NCBI GenBank assembly: GCA_040755975.1
Contig: JBFLZY010000059.1
Coordinates: forward strand, 1-17,680
Length of the DNA stretch: 17,680 nt
From: JAIMBK01 sp040755975
GTDB taxonomy: Bacteria; Bacillota; Desulfotomaculia; Desulfotomaculales; Nap2-2B
Reading direction: 5' to 3'
The notes under the pieces are model-generated. The model was given only the letters and a program-made list of their open reading frames with translations, was not told the origin of the DNA and did no database searches. The position numbers and the translations under genes were made by a program. The number at the start of each line of letters is the position of its first letter. Position 1 is the stretch's first letter. Below, in pieces: positions 1-7,545 of this stretch.

Positions 1-1
1 G

Positions 2-1210
2 GTGGTGCTTTGCGGCCGGGACGAAGAGCACGACTTAATCTTAGAAGGCGCCCGGACGTACCTGGGCACCGGGGGGACCGTGCTCAACGTGCTGGACCTG
101 GAAACGGGGCGGCGCCGGCCGACCACCTTGGAAGACTTGAAGAACCTGGCCCGCCTGACCGATGCCCTGGAAAACGTTCATTTTTACATGCTCCCGGTGT
201 ACCCGACCGAACTGGACCCCCCGGAAGTGGACGTCAACCGTTTTTGGGGGGCGCTGACCAATACGGCCAAACACGTGATGGGCGGGGTTTATTCGCTCCA
301 GGGCGTGCGCGAGGTGATCGGGATCGCCTCCGCAATCAGCGGCGGCCGGGAGCAATTGCGGGAAAGGCCGATCATTTCGATGGTTACCTGCGTGATGAGT
401 CCGCTGGTGATGGAAGAAACCTATACTGATTTGCTGATCGAGGTTGCCCGCCAGGGGATTCCCCTGGTCTGCCCGGCGGAGCCCATGGCCGGGGCCACCG
501 CCCCGTGCACGCTGGCGGCCACCGTCGCCCTTTCCAACGCGGAAACGCTGGGCGGCGTGGTCCTGGCCCAGCTGGCCAATCCGGGAACGCCGGTAATTTA
601 CGGTACGGTGGCCACGGCCATGGACATGAAAACCGGCAGCTACCTTTCCGGCAACATTGAATCGGGGCTGATCAACGCCGCCAGCGCGCAAATGGCCCAG
701 TTTTACCGCCTGCCGATCTACGCCACCGCCGGGATGTCCGACAGCAAAATCCCGGACATTCAGGCCGGCTACGAGAAAGCGGCCACCGCCCTGTTGACCG
801 CTCTGGCCGGGGCCAACTTTATTCACGACGCCGCCGGTTTCCTGGAATTCTGCACCACCATCTCCTACGAGCAGATGGTGATTGACGACGAAATCATCGG
901 CATGTGCATGCGGGCGGTCCGGGGGATTGAAGTAAACGAGGAGACCCTGGCCGAAGAAGTGATTCGCCGGGTCGGCCCCGGAGGGAACTTTTTAACGGAA
1001 GAACATACGCTCAAACATTTTAAAGGCGAATTCTTCTACCCCCGGATCAGCGACCGGCAAAACCGCAAGATCTGGGAAAAGCAGGGCGCCAAAGACGCCG
1101 CCGACCGGGCCCGGGAAAGAGCCGCCAAACTTTTAAAGAAACATCAGCCGCTTCCTGTCGCCCCGGAGATCGCGGCGCGGGTGCGCACCCTTTACCCGGC
1201 CCTGAAGTAG
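2..1210 (+). CDS. MttB-family corrinoid methyltransferase, non-pyrrolysine type, 5'-truncated
   Basis: This is the C-terminal 402 residues of a trimethylamine methyltransferase (MttB) family protein; the family usually has about 480-495 residues, so roughly 80 lie before the window. Members move a methyl group from a quaternary or tertiary amine to a cognate Co(I) corrinoid protein. Typical stretches are VYGTVATAMDMKTG-like (about 199-212), GLINAASAQMA (222-232) and ATAGMSDSKIPDIQAGYEK-like (241-259). Pyrrolysine-dependent MttB carries an in-frame UAG in about this last region. Here the frame is open to the terminal TAG, so this belongs to the non-Pyl branch that includes glycine betaine methyltransferase MtgB. 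The substrate cannot be read from sequence: glycine betaine, proline betaine, carnitine or another methylated amine are possible. It is followed after 9 bp by a methyl-THF methyltransferase and further on by the corrinoid protein, which supports the role. The family call is very sure; the substrate is open. Confidence 0.93.
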   Translation: MVLCGRDEEHDLILEGARTYLGTGGTVLNVLDLETGRRRPTTLEDLKNLARLTDALENVHFYMLPVYPTELDPPEVDVNRFWGALTNTAKHVMGGVYSLQGVREVIGIASAISGGREQLRERPIISMVTCVMSPLVMEETYTDLLIEVARQGIPLVCPAEPMAGATAPCTLAATVALSNAETLGGVVLAQLANPGTPVIYGTVATAMDMKTGSYLSGNIESGLINAASAQMAQFYRLPIYATAGMSDSKIPDIQAGYEKAATALLTALAGANFIHDAAGFLEFCTTISYEQMVIDDEIIGMCMRAVRGIEVNEETLAEEVIRRVGPGGNFLTEEHTLKHFKGEFFYPRISDRQNRKIWEKQGAKDAADRARERAAKLLKKHQPLPVAPEIAARVRTLYPALK

Positions 1211-1219
1211 AAGGGAGGG

Positions 1220-2017
1220 ATGACCATTTTAATCATTGGCGAACTGATTAACGCCTCCATAAAATCCGTGCGCAGTGCCGTGGTAAATAAAGATACCCGC
1301 TTTCTGCAGGAACTGGCCCGCAAGCAGGCCGCCCGGGGCGTAGACTACCTGGACGTAAATACAGCCACCGGGCGGGGGAGCGGGCAGGAAGCGGACGACA
1401 TGGCCTGGGCGGTGCAGGTGATCCAGGAAGCCGTGGACCTTCCGCTGGCCATCGACACCGCCGACCCCCGGGTGCTGAAAGCGGGCCTGCAGGTTCACCG
1501 CGGCCGGGCGCTGGTCAATTCTTTAAGCGCCGAACCGGACCGCCTGGAACCGTTTTTAGACCTGGCCAAAGAATATCACTGCCTGGCCGCGGTCCTGCCC
1601 ACCCGGGAACAAATTCCCGCTCAGGCCGAAGAACGCCTGGCCATTTGCGCCGAACTCCTGGCTAGACTCGTTGCCGGAGGCCTGGCCGCTAAAGACATCT
1701 ATTTCGACGCCCTGGTTTTGCCCTTGTGCGTGAATGACCGGAATCCGCAAATTGCGCTGCAAACCTTAAAAGGAATCAAAAAACTGGGCGCCCAAACCAT
1801 TGCCGGTTTAAGCAACGTATCTTTCGGGATGCCCCGAAGGGATCTTTTAAATTGCGTCTTTCTGGTCCTGGCCAGGCAGGCGGGCCTGGATGCCGTAATT
1901 TTGAATCCCCTGGAAAACAATTTGCTCCCGGCGCTCAAAGCAGCCGAAGCCCTTTTGGGGTACGACGAATACTGCACGGGCTTTTTACGCGCCTACCGGC
2001 AGGGAAAACTGGACTAA
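1220..2017 (+). CDS. Methyltetrahydrofolate:corrinoid protein methyltransferase (MtgA/AcsE-like)
   Basis: A 265-residue pterin-binding TIM-barrel protein of the dihydropteroate synthase superfamily. It should exchange a methyl group between the operon's corrinoid protein and tetrahydrofolate, feeding methyl groups into the Wood-Ljungdahl methyl branch or drawing them from it. Motifs in order are GELIN (7-11), DYLDVN (42-47), IDTADP (78-83), NSLS (100-103), a strand with D163, GLSNVSFG (196-203) and NP (229-230). D79, N100, D163 and N199 fall where the Moorella enzyme has its folate-binding Asp and Asn residues. The length matches the 260-270 residues usual for MtgA and AcsE. The ATG follows AAGGGAGG (1211-1218) by only one base, an unusually tight spacing, but no better start is near. 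It lies 9 bp after the MttB stop in the same reading frame, separated by one TAG. Confidence 0.92.
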   Translation: MTILIIGELINASIKSVRSAVVNKDTRFLQELARKQAARGVDYLDVNTATGRGSGQEADDMAWAVQVIQEAVDLPLAIDTADPRVLKAGLQVHRGRALVNSLSAEPDRLEPFLDLAKEYHCLAAVLPTREQIPAQAEERLAICAELLARLVAGGLAAKDIYFDALVLPLCVNDRNPQIALQTLKGIKKLGAQTIAGLSNVSFGMPRRDLLNCVFLVLARQAGLDAVILNPLENNLLPALKAAEALLGYDEYCTGFLRAYRQGKLD

Positions 2018-2147
2018 ACAAACCCTGGTTAAAACGCAAAAGGGAAATTGCGCAAAAGTGAACGCATTGTTTTCAGGCAGTAGAAAGCTGGTTACTGATT
2101 CCTGATAATTATGTGGTTAATTTTATCATGTAAAGGAGGCAACCGGT

Positions 2148-2783
2148 ATGTTTCAAAAGTTGAGCCGGGCTGTAGAGACCGGTGATCTGCAAAATATTAA
2201 ATCACTCATTTTGCAGGCTGTGAAAAACGATTTGCCGGCACTGGAGATCCTGAACAGGGGCCTGCTTCCGGGGATTGAAAAAGTGGGCGAAAAATTCGGG
2301 CGCGACGAGTTGTTTATCCCCGAAGTGATGCTTTGCGCAAGGGTTTTACAGGAAGGCATCGACGTTTTACGGCCGCACCTGCAAAATAATTCCACTTCCG
2401 CCTTCAAGGGCAGGCTGGTTTTGGGCACCGTCGCCGGCGACATTCACGATATCGGAAAAAATCTGGTGAAGATGATGTTTATTGCTAACGGGTTCGAAGT
2501 TTTCGACCTGGGGATCAACGTGGCTCCTGAAAAATTTGCCGCCGCGATCGAAGAATATCATCCTCATTTTGTGGGTCTTTCCGCCCTGCTGACCACTACC
2601 ATGCCGCAGATGGCGGCAACGATCAAATATTTAGACGCCCGGGGCCTGCGCAACAATAAATGCCTGATCATGGTCGGCGGTGCTCCGGTGACGGCGGAAT
2701 TCGCCGGTTCGATCGGCGCCGATTTATATGCCGATAACGCCATCGAAGCCGTTGAACAGGCGAAAAAGGCGGTGCGCGGCTGA
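2148..2783 (+). CDS. Corrinoid (cobalamin-binding) methyl carrier protein, MttC/MtgC type
   Basis: A 211-residue two-domain corrinoid protein, the usual size for MttC, MtbC and MtgC. Residues 1-85 form the four-helix cap (B12-binding 2). Residues about 88-208 form the Rossmann-like B12-binding domain, with the base-off/His-on signature D98-I-H100-D-I-G103, where H100 should be the lower cobalt ligand. The SALLTTTMPQM (145-155) and VGGAPVT (176-182) segments cradle the nucleotide tail. It accepts the methyl group from the MttB-type enzyme and hands it to the methyl-THF transferase. An ideal AAAGGAGG (2132-2139) lies 8 bases before the ATG. It is separated from the gene before by 130 bp with no recognised gene, and overlaps the next gene by one base (TGATG), which implies translational coupling. 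Confidence 0.94.
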   Translation: MFQKLSRAVETGDLQNIKSLILQAVKNDLPALEILNRGLLPGIEKVGEKFGRDELFIPEVMLCARVLQEGIDVLRPHLQNNSTSAFKGRLVLGTVAGDIHDIGKNLVKMMFIANGFEVFDLGINVAPEKFAAAIEEYHPHFVGLSALLTTTMPQMAATIKYLDARGLRNNKCLIMVGGAPVTAEFAGSIGADLYADNAIEAVEQAKKAVRG

Positions 2784-3472
2784 TGTTGTTTTCGGGCGAG
2801 TTACCCGCAACCCGGGAACTGGGCATAAGAAAAGCAGAAGTTCTGCGCTACCTGGGCTACAAGGCGGGAAAGCACCACCTGTCCGGGCGCATCCGGCAAA
2901 TACTGGAGGAGGAACTGGAAAATGCCCGGGAATTGATTACCCCGCGCGGCTATTTCGGCATCCTCGAGGCAGCTCCCCTGTGCCGGGAAAAACTTTTCCG
3001 GGACGCCGAAAAGGTTGCTTTTGGCGTCTGTACCATCGGCGATGCCCTGGAAAAGCGGGTGGAGAAGCTGTTCGAGCAGGGCGAGGCAGTGCGCGGCCTG
3101 ATCCTGGACGCCATCGGTTCGGCGGCGGCGGAAGAGGCGGCTGAAATGCTCAATCAGGAAATTTTGCATTGGAGTCGGCAACAAAGACTGCGGGTCACCA
3201 GGAGGTTCAGCCCGGGTTACGGCCACTGGCCCGTCGGCGGCCAGGACCTGATTTTCGGTTTGCTGACGGAAGCCCCGGACAGAACAGGCGTTGCGCTGAC
3301 CCCGGCCAAAATGATGATCCCCCGGAAATCAGTCTCTTTTGCCATTAAGCTGGGGCGGGGCCGGCTGGAGGAAATTAACAAGGGAAGCTGCCGCTCCTGT
3401 GCTCTCTTCGGGCGCTGCTCTTTTCAGATCCAGGAAGGCGCCTGCGCCCGGAAGCTCGGCGGGGAAGACTAA
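2783..3472 (+). CDS. MetH-activation-domain-like protein with C-terminal Cys cluster, putative corrinoid reactivator
   Basis: A 229-residue protein resembling the AdoMet-binding activation domain of B12-dependent methionine synthase. The RFSPGYGHWP segment (141-150) and the MMIPRKSVSFAI segment (177-188) are its recognisable core. The C-terminus adds four cysteines (C203, C206, C212, C221; CxxC-x5-C-x8-C), a likely Fe-S or metal site. Stand-alone proteins of this kind recur beside MttB/corrinoid-protein genes; a role in reductively rescuing inadvertently oxidised Co(II) corrinoid is plausible but not demonstrated by the sequence. It is clearly not RamA, the large C-terminal two-4Fe4S activator, nor a RACE/DUF4445 protein. 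The ATG shares its A with the TGA stop of the corrinoid protein gene, tying their expression. Confidence 0.8.
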   Translation: MLFSGELPATRELGIRKAEVLRYLGYKAGKHHLSGRIRQILEEELENARELITPRGYFGILEAAPLCREKLFRDAEKVAFGVCTIGDALEKRVEKLFEQGEAVRGLILDAIGSAAAEEAAEMLNQEILHWSRQQRLRVTRRFSPGYGHWPVGGQDLIFGLLTEAPDRTGVALTPAKMMIPRKSVSFAIKLGRGRLEEINKGSCRSCALFGRCSFQIQEGACARKLGGED

Positions 3473-3505
3473 GGACAATCCGAAAAGAAACGGGAGGGGA
3501 AAAAG

Positions 3506-4960
3506 ATGAGCGGAATAGTTTGCCTGGCGGGAAAAAATAATCAGCAGCTGGTCGCCGGTGCGCTGGAGCGCTTAAAACACCGCGGCCCGCGGGGGCAGGG
3601 AATCGTTTCCAACGGCTCTCTTCAGCTGGGGTACACTGTTTTTACGCCGGGATCCGGCGACTCCCACCAGGAGTTTTACCGGGATCAAAAGGGCGCCGCC
3701 CTGTTTGACGGTTTTCTTTACAACGGCGGCGGTGTGCCGGCGGCCCGGGCTGTGCTGGAACTTTACAGAGAACAGGGGAGAAAATTTTTAAATTTGCTGG
3801 ACGGGATTTTTGCCCTGGCCGTAAGCGAAGGGGATGACTTTCTGCTCGCCCGGGATCCCTTCGGCTTAAAGCCTCTGTATTACGGCGAACATCCGGACGG
3901 GCTCCTTTTCGCTTCGGAACTGAAGGCTCTGACGCCTTTTTGCCGACAGGTGCATTTGTTTCCCCCGGGGAATTATTACGCGCCGGCGGAAGGTTTTGTG
4001 CCCTACTTTGAATTTGGGCGGGATATCCGCCAAAAAGGGGTCCGGCCCGCCGGTCCGCAGGAAGCGGCGGGCCTGATCCGGACGCTTTTAAATGAAGCGG
4101 TGGCCAGGCGGTTAAAAGGGTTGCCTTCCCGGCGCCCGGCGGTTTTGCTCAGCGGCGGCCTGGACAGCAGCTGCGTCGCTGCCGTCACCGCCGCGCAGGC
4201 GGGAAAAATCCAGACTTTTTCCGTTGGCTACCAAAACAGCCGGGATTTGCGCTCCGCCCGGGAAACAGCCGCCTGGCTGGGAACGGAGCATTACGAGTAC
4301 CAGTACGATGAAAAGGAAATGAAGGAGGTTTTGCCCCGGGTCATCTATCACCTGGAGTCCTTTGACGCTTCCCTGGTGAGGGGGGCGCTGGCCAATTTTT
4401 TGGCGGCCCGGCTGGCCCGCGCGCACGGCGCTGAATTTGCCTTCATGGGCGAGGGATCCGACGAGTTGTTCGGGGGGTACCATTACCTGAAGCAAAAAGA
4501 TTCCTGGGAGGCGGAGCAAGAGCTGCAAAAAATTACTACGGGAGGCCACAATATAGGGTTCCAGCGGGTGGACCGGATGACCGCCGCCCACGGCATCCAG
4601 TGCGACATGCCCTTTATGGACCGGGAACTGGTTCGGCTGGCCTTTTCCCTTCCCGTGGAGTGGAAAATCAAAGACGGCGAAACGGAAAAATGGATTTTGC
4701 GGCTGGCCTTCGAAAATCAGCTGCCCAAAGATATTATCTGGCGGCGCAAGGATGAATTCAGCGTGGGGGCCGGTTCGGCGGAAGTGATGGCAGAAATTGC
4801 GGAAAAACAAATCAGCGATGATGAGTTTGCCAGGGAACGAAAGCCGGCGGAGGATTTCGTCCTTGCCTCCAAGGAAGAACTTCTCTACTACCGGATTTTC
4901 CGGGAATATTTCCCCCAGCCCTCCGCCCTGGCTACGCTGGGCCGCTGGCAGCCGGTTTAA
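3506..4960 (+). CDS. asnB: Asparagine synthetase B homologue lacking the glutaminase nucleophile
   Basis: A 484-residue protein with the two-domain layout of class-II glutamine-dependent asparagine synthetases. The N-terminal Ntn-glutaminase-like domain (about 2-165) keeps HRGP (25-28), ARDPFGLKPLYYG (115-127) and FASELKAL (135-142). The synthetase domain has the PP-loop SGGLDSS (216-222), GEGSDELFGGY (315-325) and RRKDEFS (413-419), so the ATP- and aspartate-handling half looks intact. Residue 2, the essential Cys of AsnB, is Ser (codon AGC). The usual NGE of the glutamine site reads DGF (68-70). Glutamine hydrolysis is therefore probably lost. Beta-lactam and carbapenam synthetases are AsnB relatives with the same loss that use a different amine. 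GGGAGGGG (3492-3499) precedes the ATG, 33 bp after the activation-domain gene, so it is probably the last gene of the methyl-transfer operon. The fold is sure; the substrate is unknown. Confidence 0.88.
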   Translation: MSGIVCLAGKNNQQLVAGALERLKHRGPRGQGIVSNGSLQLGYTVFTPGSGDSHQEFYRDQKGAALFDGFLYNGGGVPAARAVLELYREQGRKFLNLLDGIFALAVSEGDDFLLARDPFGLKPLYYGEHPDGLLFASELKALTPFCRQVHLFPPGNYYAPAEGFVPYFEFGRDIRQKGVRPAGPQEAAGLIRTLLNEAVARRLKGLPSRRPAVLLSGGLDSSCVAAVTAAQAGKIQTFSVGYQNSRDLRSARETAAWLGTEHYEYQYDEKEMKEVLPRVIYHLESFDASLVRGALANFLAARLARAHGAEFAFMGEGSDELFGGYHYLKQKDSWEAEQELQKITTGGHNIGFQRVDRMTAAHGIQCDMPFMDRELVRLAFSLPVEWKIKDGETEKWILRLAFENQLPKDIIWRRKDEFSVGAGSAEVMAEIAEKQISDDEFARERKPAEDFVLASKEELLYYRIFREYFPQPSALATLGRWQPV

Positions 4961-5029
4961 CCGGCGTTAAAACACCCAGAAAACAGGGAACACAAGGAAC
5001 ATAAGCATTGGGAAGATCAGCAACCGCTT

Positions 5030-5494
5030 TCATGAAAACGATGAAGGTAAAGCCAGATCCAGTTCTAAAACCAGGCGGGTTTCGCCCGGACCGTATTCGT
5101 CGATTCGGTGTTTGATAATTTGAAAACCCAATTTTTCCTCATATACCTTCCGGGCCGCCTGGTTGTCCGGGGCTACGGTGAGTTCAACTTTTTTGATCCC
5201 CTCCCTGGCCAGTTCGGCCAGGGAGGACTTTAAAAATTTGGTTCCCAGTCCCCTGCCGCGATATCCGTCGGCCATGCTAAAACCGTACAGGTAGGCCTTT
5301 TCACGGTTTTCCCAATCCAGGAGAAACTGCATGCAGCCGATCAGGGTGTTGTTCTCGTAATATCCATAAACCCGTCCGTGTCTGACGAGCGGCATAAGAT
5401 GCCACCTGTTTAGCCCCCCTTCGCCAAAGGAGGCCTGTTCCAGGCGGCAGATTTGCTCAATGCCGGCGCTGTCGCCGGGATGGATGCGCTTCAT
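5030..5494 (-). CDS. GNAT-family N-acetyltransferase
   Basis: A 154-residue single-domain GNAT protein. The acetyl-CoA pyrophosphate loop is in GYRGRGLGTKFL (motif A, about 78-89), followed by the strand KVELTVAPDNQAARKVYE and KLGF (motif B), both typical of the family. The acceptor is unknown. The ATG at 5494 overlaps the TGA stop of the racemase gene by one base; an in-frame GTG at 5497 would give a four-base overlap. Either way it is translationally coupled, which suggests it acts in the same pathway, perhaps acetylating a D-amino acid or a racemised diamine such as ornithine. That is inference from context only. It converges on the asnB homologue with a 69-bp gap that holds no clear terminator. 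Confidence 0.85.
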   Translation of the reverse strand: MKRIHPGDSAGIEQICRLEQASFGEGGLNRWHLMPLVRHGRVYGYYENNTLIGCMQFLLDWENREKAYLYGFSMADGYRGRGLGTKFLKSSLAELAREGIKKVELTVAPDNQAARKVYEEKLGFQIIKHRIDEYGPGETRLVLELDLALPSSFS

Positions 5495-6600
5495 CACTGC
5501 ACCTGCACCCCTTGCAGCAGATTCAGGTTTTTGTAATATTTGTTAATATAAGGGGAAGTAGTCGCCGAGAGCAAAGCCGGGTAAGTCACGGAGAAGTTAA
5601 TAATGGAGCCGATTTTGATTTGCTCCGTGCTTTCGGTGATGTCCACAATCAAATGATCGCTGCTCCCCCCCAGAATTTCCATTTGCGGATCTTTTGGAGT
5701 CAACCCGGTAATTTCCACATCCTGCTTCCCCAGGGCCAGGATGGCCCGCCGGCGCGTGCCCCGGTCCACGAAGCGGGGGGTCCGGCCGAAAGCATCCAGG
5801 CCGATTTCCCCGATGGGAAGGGAAGGCTTTTCCGCGGTTTCGATTACTTCTGCCTTTAAAGTGAAAGCATCTTGATGCAGGTAGGGTATCCGGCGGTTGT
5901 TCGTAGTGTCGGTGCCCAGCAAGATCCCCTCGCCGATCCGGAGTTGATTGATGTCCGGCGGCATAGCTTTATTTTCCACCAGCAGCAAGCTGGAAGTTCC
6001 GCCGCCGGAAACAACGGGCAGTTCAATCCCCGCCCGGGCGCGAATGTCCTGGGCCAACTCCTTAAGTAAGCCCAGGTTTTTTTGCGTCGGCAAAACACCC
6101 CCGAAGCACCCCATGTTCGTCCCGATCCCCAGAATGCGGATCCCTTTACAGAGCAGCACTTTTTTGACGAGGGGAAGCGCCTGCTCGGGGAAAATACCTT
6201 CCCTCAGATCGCCCACGTCGATCATTAATATTACCTGGTGGACCTTCCCTTTTTCCAGAGCCCGCCCGGACAGGGCCTTAATTACTTCCAGCTCTGAATT
6301 AATGCTGGTGTCGGCGACTTTCACTACTTCGGCGACCAGGCTTAAGCCGGGCAGCCGGAGCAAAGTTAAGGGATTCTTGATTTTGTTCAGACGTAGTTGC
6401 TGAAGATTTTCCACCCGGGCGTCGGCAAATTCCCTGATACCACCGGCAAGCATGGCCCGGACGATCCGGGGAAGCGCGCAAAATCCCTTCGTTACACCGA
6501 GCACTTCGATTCCCTGCTGCCGGCAAAGTTCGACAACGCGCCGGGTATTTTGGGTGATCTTCGCCAGATCGATTTCCAGGCAGGGATAATGAAGACCCAT
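5494..6600 (-). CDS. PLP-dependent racemase of the alanine/ornithine racemase family
   Basis: A 368-residue fold-type III PLP enzyme related to alanine racemase, closest in layout to the ornithine-racemase / YhfX-like group. The N-terminal barrel starts CLEIDLAKI, followed by the Schiff-base lysine in LGVTKGF (K38). Other family landmarks are MIDVGDLREGI, GIGTNMGCFGG, VSGGGTSSLLL and NQLRIGEGILLG. The last two should hold the PLP phosphate and active-site loop. The family racemises ornithine, alanine or related amino acids; substrate is not decided by these motifs. The ATG at 6600 is chosen over the upstream TTG at 6621 because GGGGAGG (6609-6615 on this strand) sits 8 bases before it. A strong promoter lies about 95 bp upstream, and a GNAT gene is coupled to its 3' end. 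Confidence 0.87.
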   Translation of the reverse strand: MGLHYPCLEIDLAKITQNTRRVVELCRQQGIEVLGVTKGFCALPRIVRAMLAGGIREFADARVENLQQLRLNKIKNPLTLLRLPGLSLVAEVVKVADTSINSELEVIKALSGRALEKGKVHQVILMIDVGDLREGIFPEQALPLVKKVLLCKGIRILGIGTNMGCFGGVLPTQKNLGLLKELAQDIRARAGIELPVVSGGGTSSLLLVENKAMPPDINQLRIGEGILLGTDTTNNRRIPYLHQDAFTLKAEVIETAEKPSLPIGEIGLDAFGRTPRFVDRGTRRRAILALGKQDVEITGLTPKDPQMEILGGSSDHLIVDITESTEQIKIGSIINFSVTYPALLSATTSPYINKYYKNLNLLQGVQVQ

Positions 6601-6660
6601 GAAAGTTACCTCCCCGCGCAAATATTTAAGTAAATTAATAAGACATGGAGCAATTTAACA

Positions 6661-6689
6661 GGCAACTTATTAAAATAAATAAAGTTGCC
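6661..6689 (-). repeat. Inverted repeat at the racemase transcription start
   Basis: The arms GGCAACTT (6661-6668) and AAGTTGCC (6682-6689) form a perfect 8-bp inverted repeat separated by a 13-base A/T-only spacer. It starts about 7 bases downstream of the racemase -10 box, so it lies at about +1 to +29 of the transcript. It could be an operator or a 5' mRNA hairpin. No T-run follows, so it is not a terminator. Confidence 0.6.
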
Positions 6690-6695
6690 GATAAT

Positions 6696-6725
6696 ATTAT
6701 AACTAAAAAATAGGAACGAAGTCAA
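6696..6725 (-). promoter_or_regulatory. Sigma-A-type promoter of the racemase-GNAT operon
   Basis: On the minus strand TTGACT (6720-6725) and a perfect TATAAT (6696-6701) are separated by 18 bp in an A/T-rich stretch unlike the surrounding GC-rich DNA. The predicted start of transcription is near 6689, giving a leader of about 90 nt before the ATG at 6600. Confidence 0.75.
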
Positions 6726-7114
6726 GGTAAACTGCAGCCAAGATACTGTCAAGTTAAAGCGGGTCGTTCCCGATAATTTCCAGGGCAACTCAGCCAGGTT
6801 AAATTTTAGAACCAAAACTATGGATCACAAAAATTTAAAACATAGGATGGCGGTGGCCTTGACTGCCACCCCCCGCATGGTCAATAAAAAGTACCGACGT
6901 GGGTGGCTCCTGGAAAATGTCGACAAAAGAAAAACACCCCTTCGCTCTTTCCATTTTACCATGCGGAGGGGGGACCTCAGCAACGGAGGAGCAATTGTTA
7001 CCGGTTACTGCAGCAGCGGGCAAAAAAGGAACTCTCCCTGGAGGGGTTTAAACTGAGGGAGGATAACCTGGCCTGACGGGGTCCGGCAAAAGCGATCCGC
7101 GCGCCTGTACGGGT
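6726..7114. other. Gene-free interval between the LysM and racemase genes
   Basis: About 390 bp with no supported gene. Short open frames on both strands have no Shine-Dalgarno site and no recognisable protein features. One clean hairpin is present: GGTGGC (6852-6857) and GCCACC (6865-6870) around a 7-base loop. On the minus strand it is followed, some 10 bases later, by an A/T-rich stretch, so it could be a weak terminator for the LysM gene. I searched by eye for T-box, SAM, cobalamin, c-di-AMP and c-di-GMP riboswitch cores and did not find them. Confidence 0.5.
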
Positions 7115-7447
7115 TCACGGAAGGCAAATGGCCTGGCCGATTTGCAGGTTGAAGGGGTTCACATCGGGGTTTAATTCCAGCAGCTTTTCCACCGTGGTGC
7201 CGGCGGCCCGGGCGATGCTGGACAGGGTATCGCCGGCGGCGACTATCCAGTAGACGCCGGATGGGCAGACCTGTTCGGGGAGGCAGATGAGCTGCCCGAT
7301 TTGCAGGTTATTTGGGTCGAGGCCGGGATTGAGGCGCTCCAGTTCAGCTACCGTCGTACCCGTACGGAGCGCGATCAGATGTAGTGTATCTCCTGCTTCC
7401 ACTCGCCAGTAACGTCCAGATGGGCAGGGCGGTTGGCTGAGGTTCAA
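7115..7447 (-). CDS. Double LysM-domain protein
   Basis: A 110-residue protein made almost entirely of two LysM repeats. The first runs from YWRVEAGDTLHLIA to LQIGQLICLP and the second from YWIVAAGDTLSSIA to LQIGQAICLP. Each is preceded by a CPSG turn, so the two units look like an internal duplication. LysM binds N-acetylglucosamine polymers such as peptidoglycan. There is no signal peptide or catalytic domain, as in many small spore-coat or wall-binding LysM proteins of Firmicutes. The first possible start, GTG at 7456, overlaps the Shine-Dalgarno sequence itself; the TTG at 7447 is spaced properly and is chosen. It is divergent from the MarR gene. Confidence 0.85.
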   Translation of the reverse strand: MNLSQPPCPSGRYWRVEAGDTLHLIALRTGTTVAELERLNPGLDPNNLQIGQLICLPEQVCPSGVYWIVAAGDTLSSIARAAGTTVEKLLELNPDVNPFNLQIGQAICLP

Positions 7448-7451
7448 AAGA

Positions 7452-7461
7452 ATCACCTCTC
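7452..7461 (-). promoter_or_regulatory. Ribosome binding site that decides the LysM start
   Basis: GAGAGGTGAT on the minus strand matches nearly the whole anti-Shine-Dalgarno complement. Its GAGG core ends 7 bases before the TTG at 7447, a normal spacing. The in-frame GTG at 7456 lies inside this element and cannot be the start. Confidence 0.6.
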
Positions 7462-7545
7462 TGAGGAATTTCTTTCCAATATTTTATGTACCGGTATAGA
7501 TTAAGGTGCACGTGGTCTTATCTTTTTGGAGCGGAGGATACTTTC

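Noticed and set aside
41..826. 261-residue minus-strand ORF opposite the MttB-family gene
   Set aside because: Gly/His/Gln-rich antisense shadow typical of GC-rich DNA; MttB motifs on the plus strand are unambiguous.
4951..4965. Palindrome GCCGG-TTTAA-CCGGC over the stop codon of the asnB homologue
   Set aside because: Short stem with no T-run on either strand, so not a convincing terminator.
6820..7056. 78-residue plus-strand ORF between the racemase and LysM genes
   Set aside because: No ribosome binding site before its ATG, no domain or membrane features, and its composition follows no protein pattern.
6841..7060. Possible riboswitch or structured RNA in the LysM-racemase interval
   Set aside because: Only one 6-bp hairpin is clear; I found none of the conserved core sequences of the common Firmicute riboswitches or T-box.
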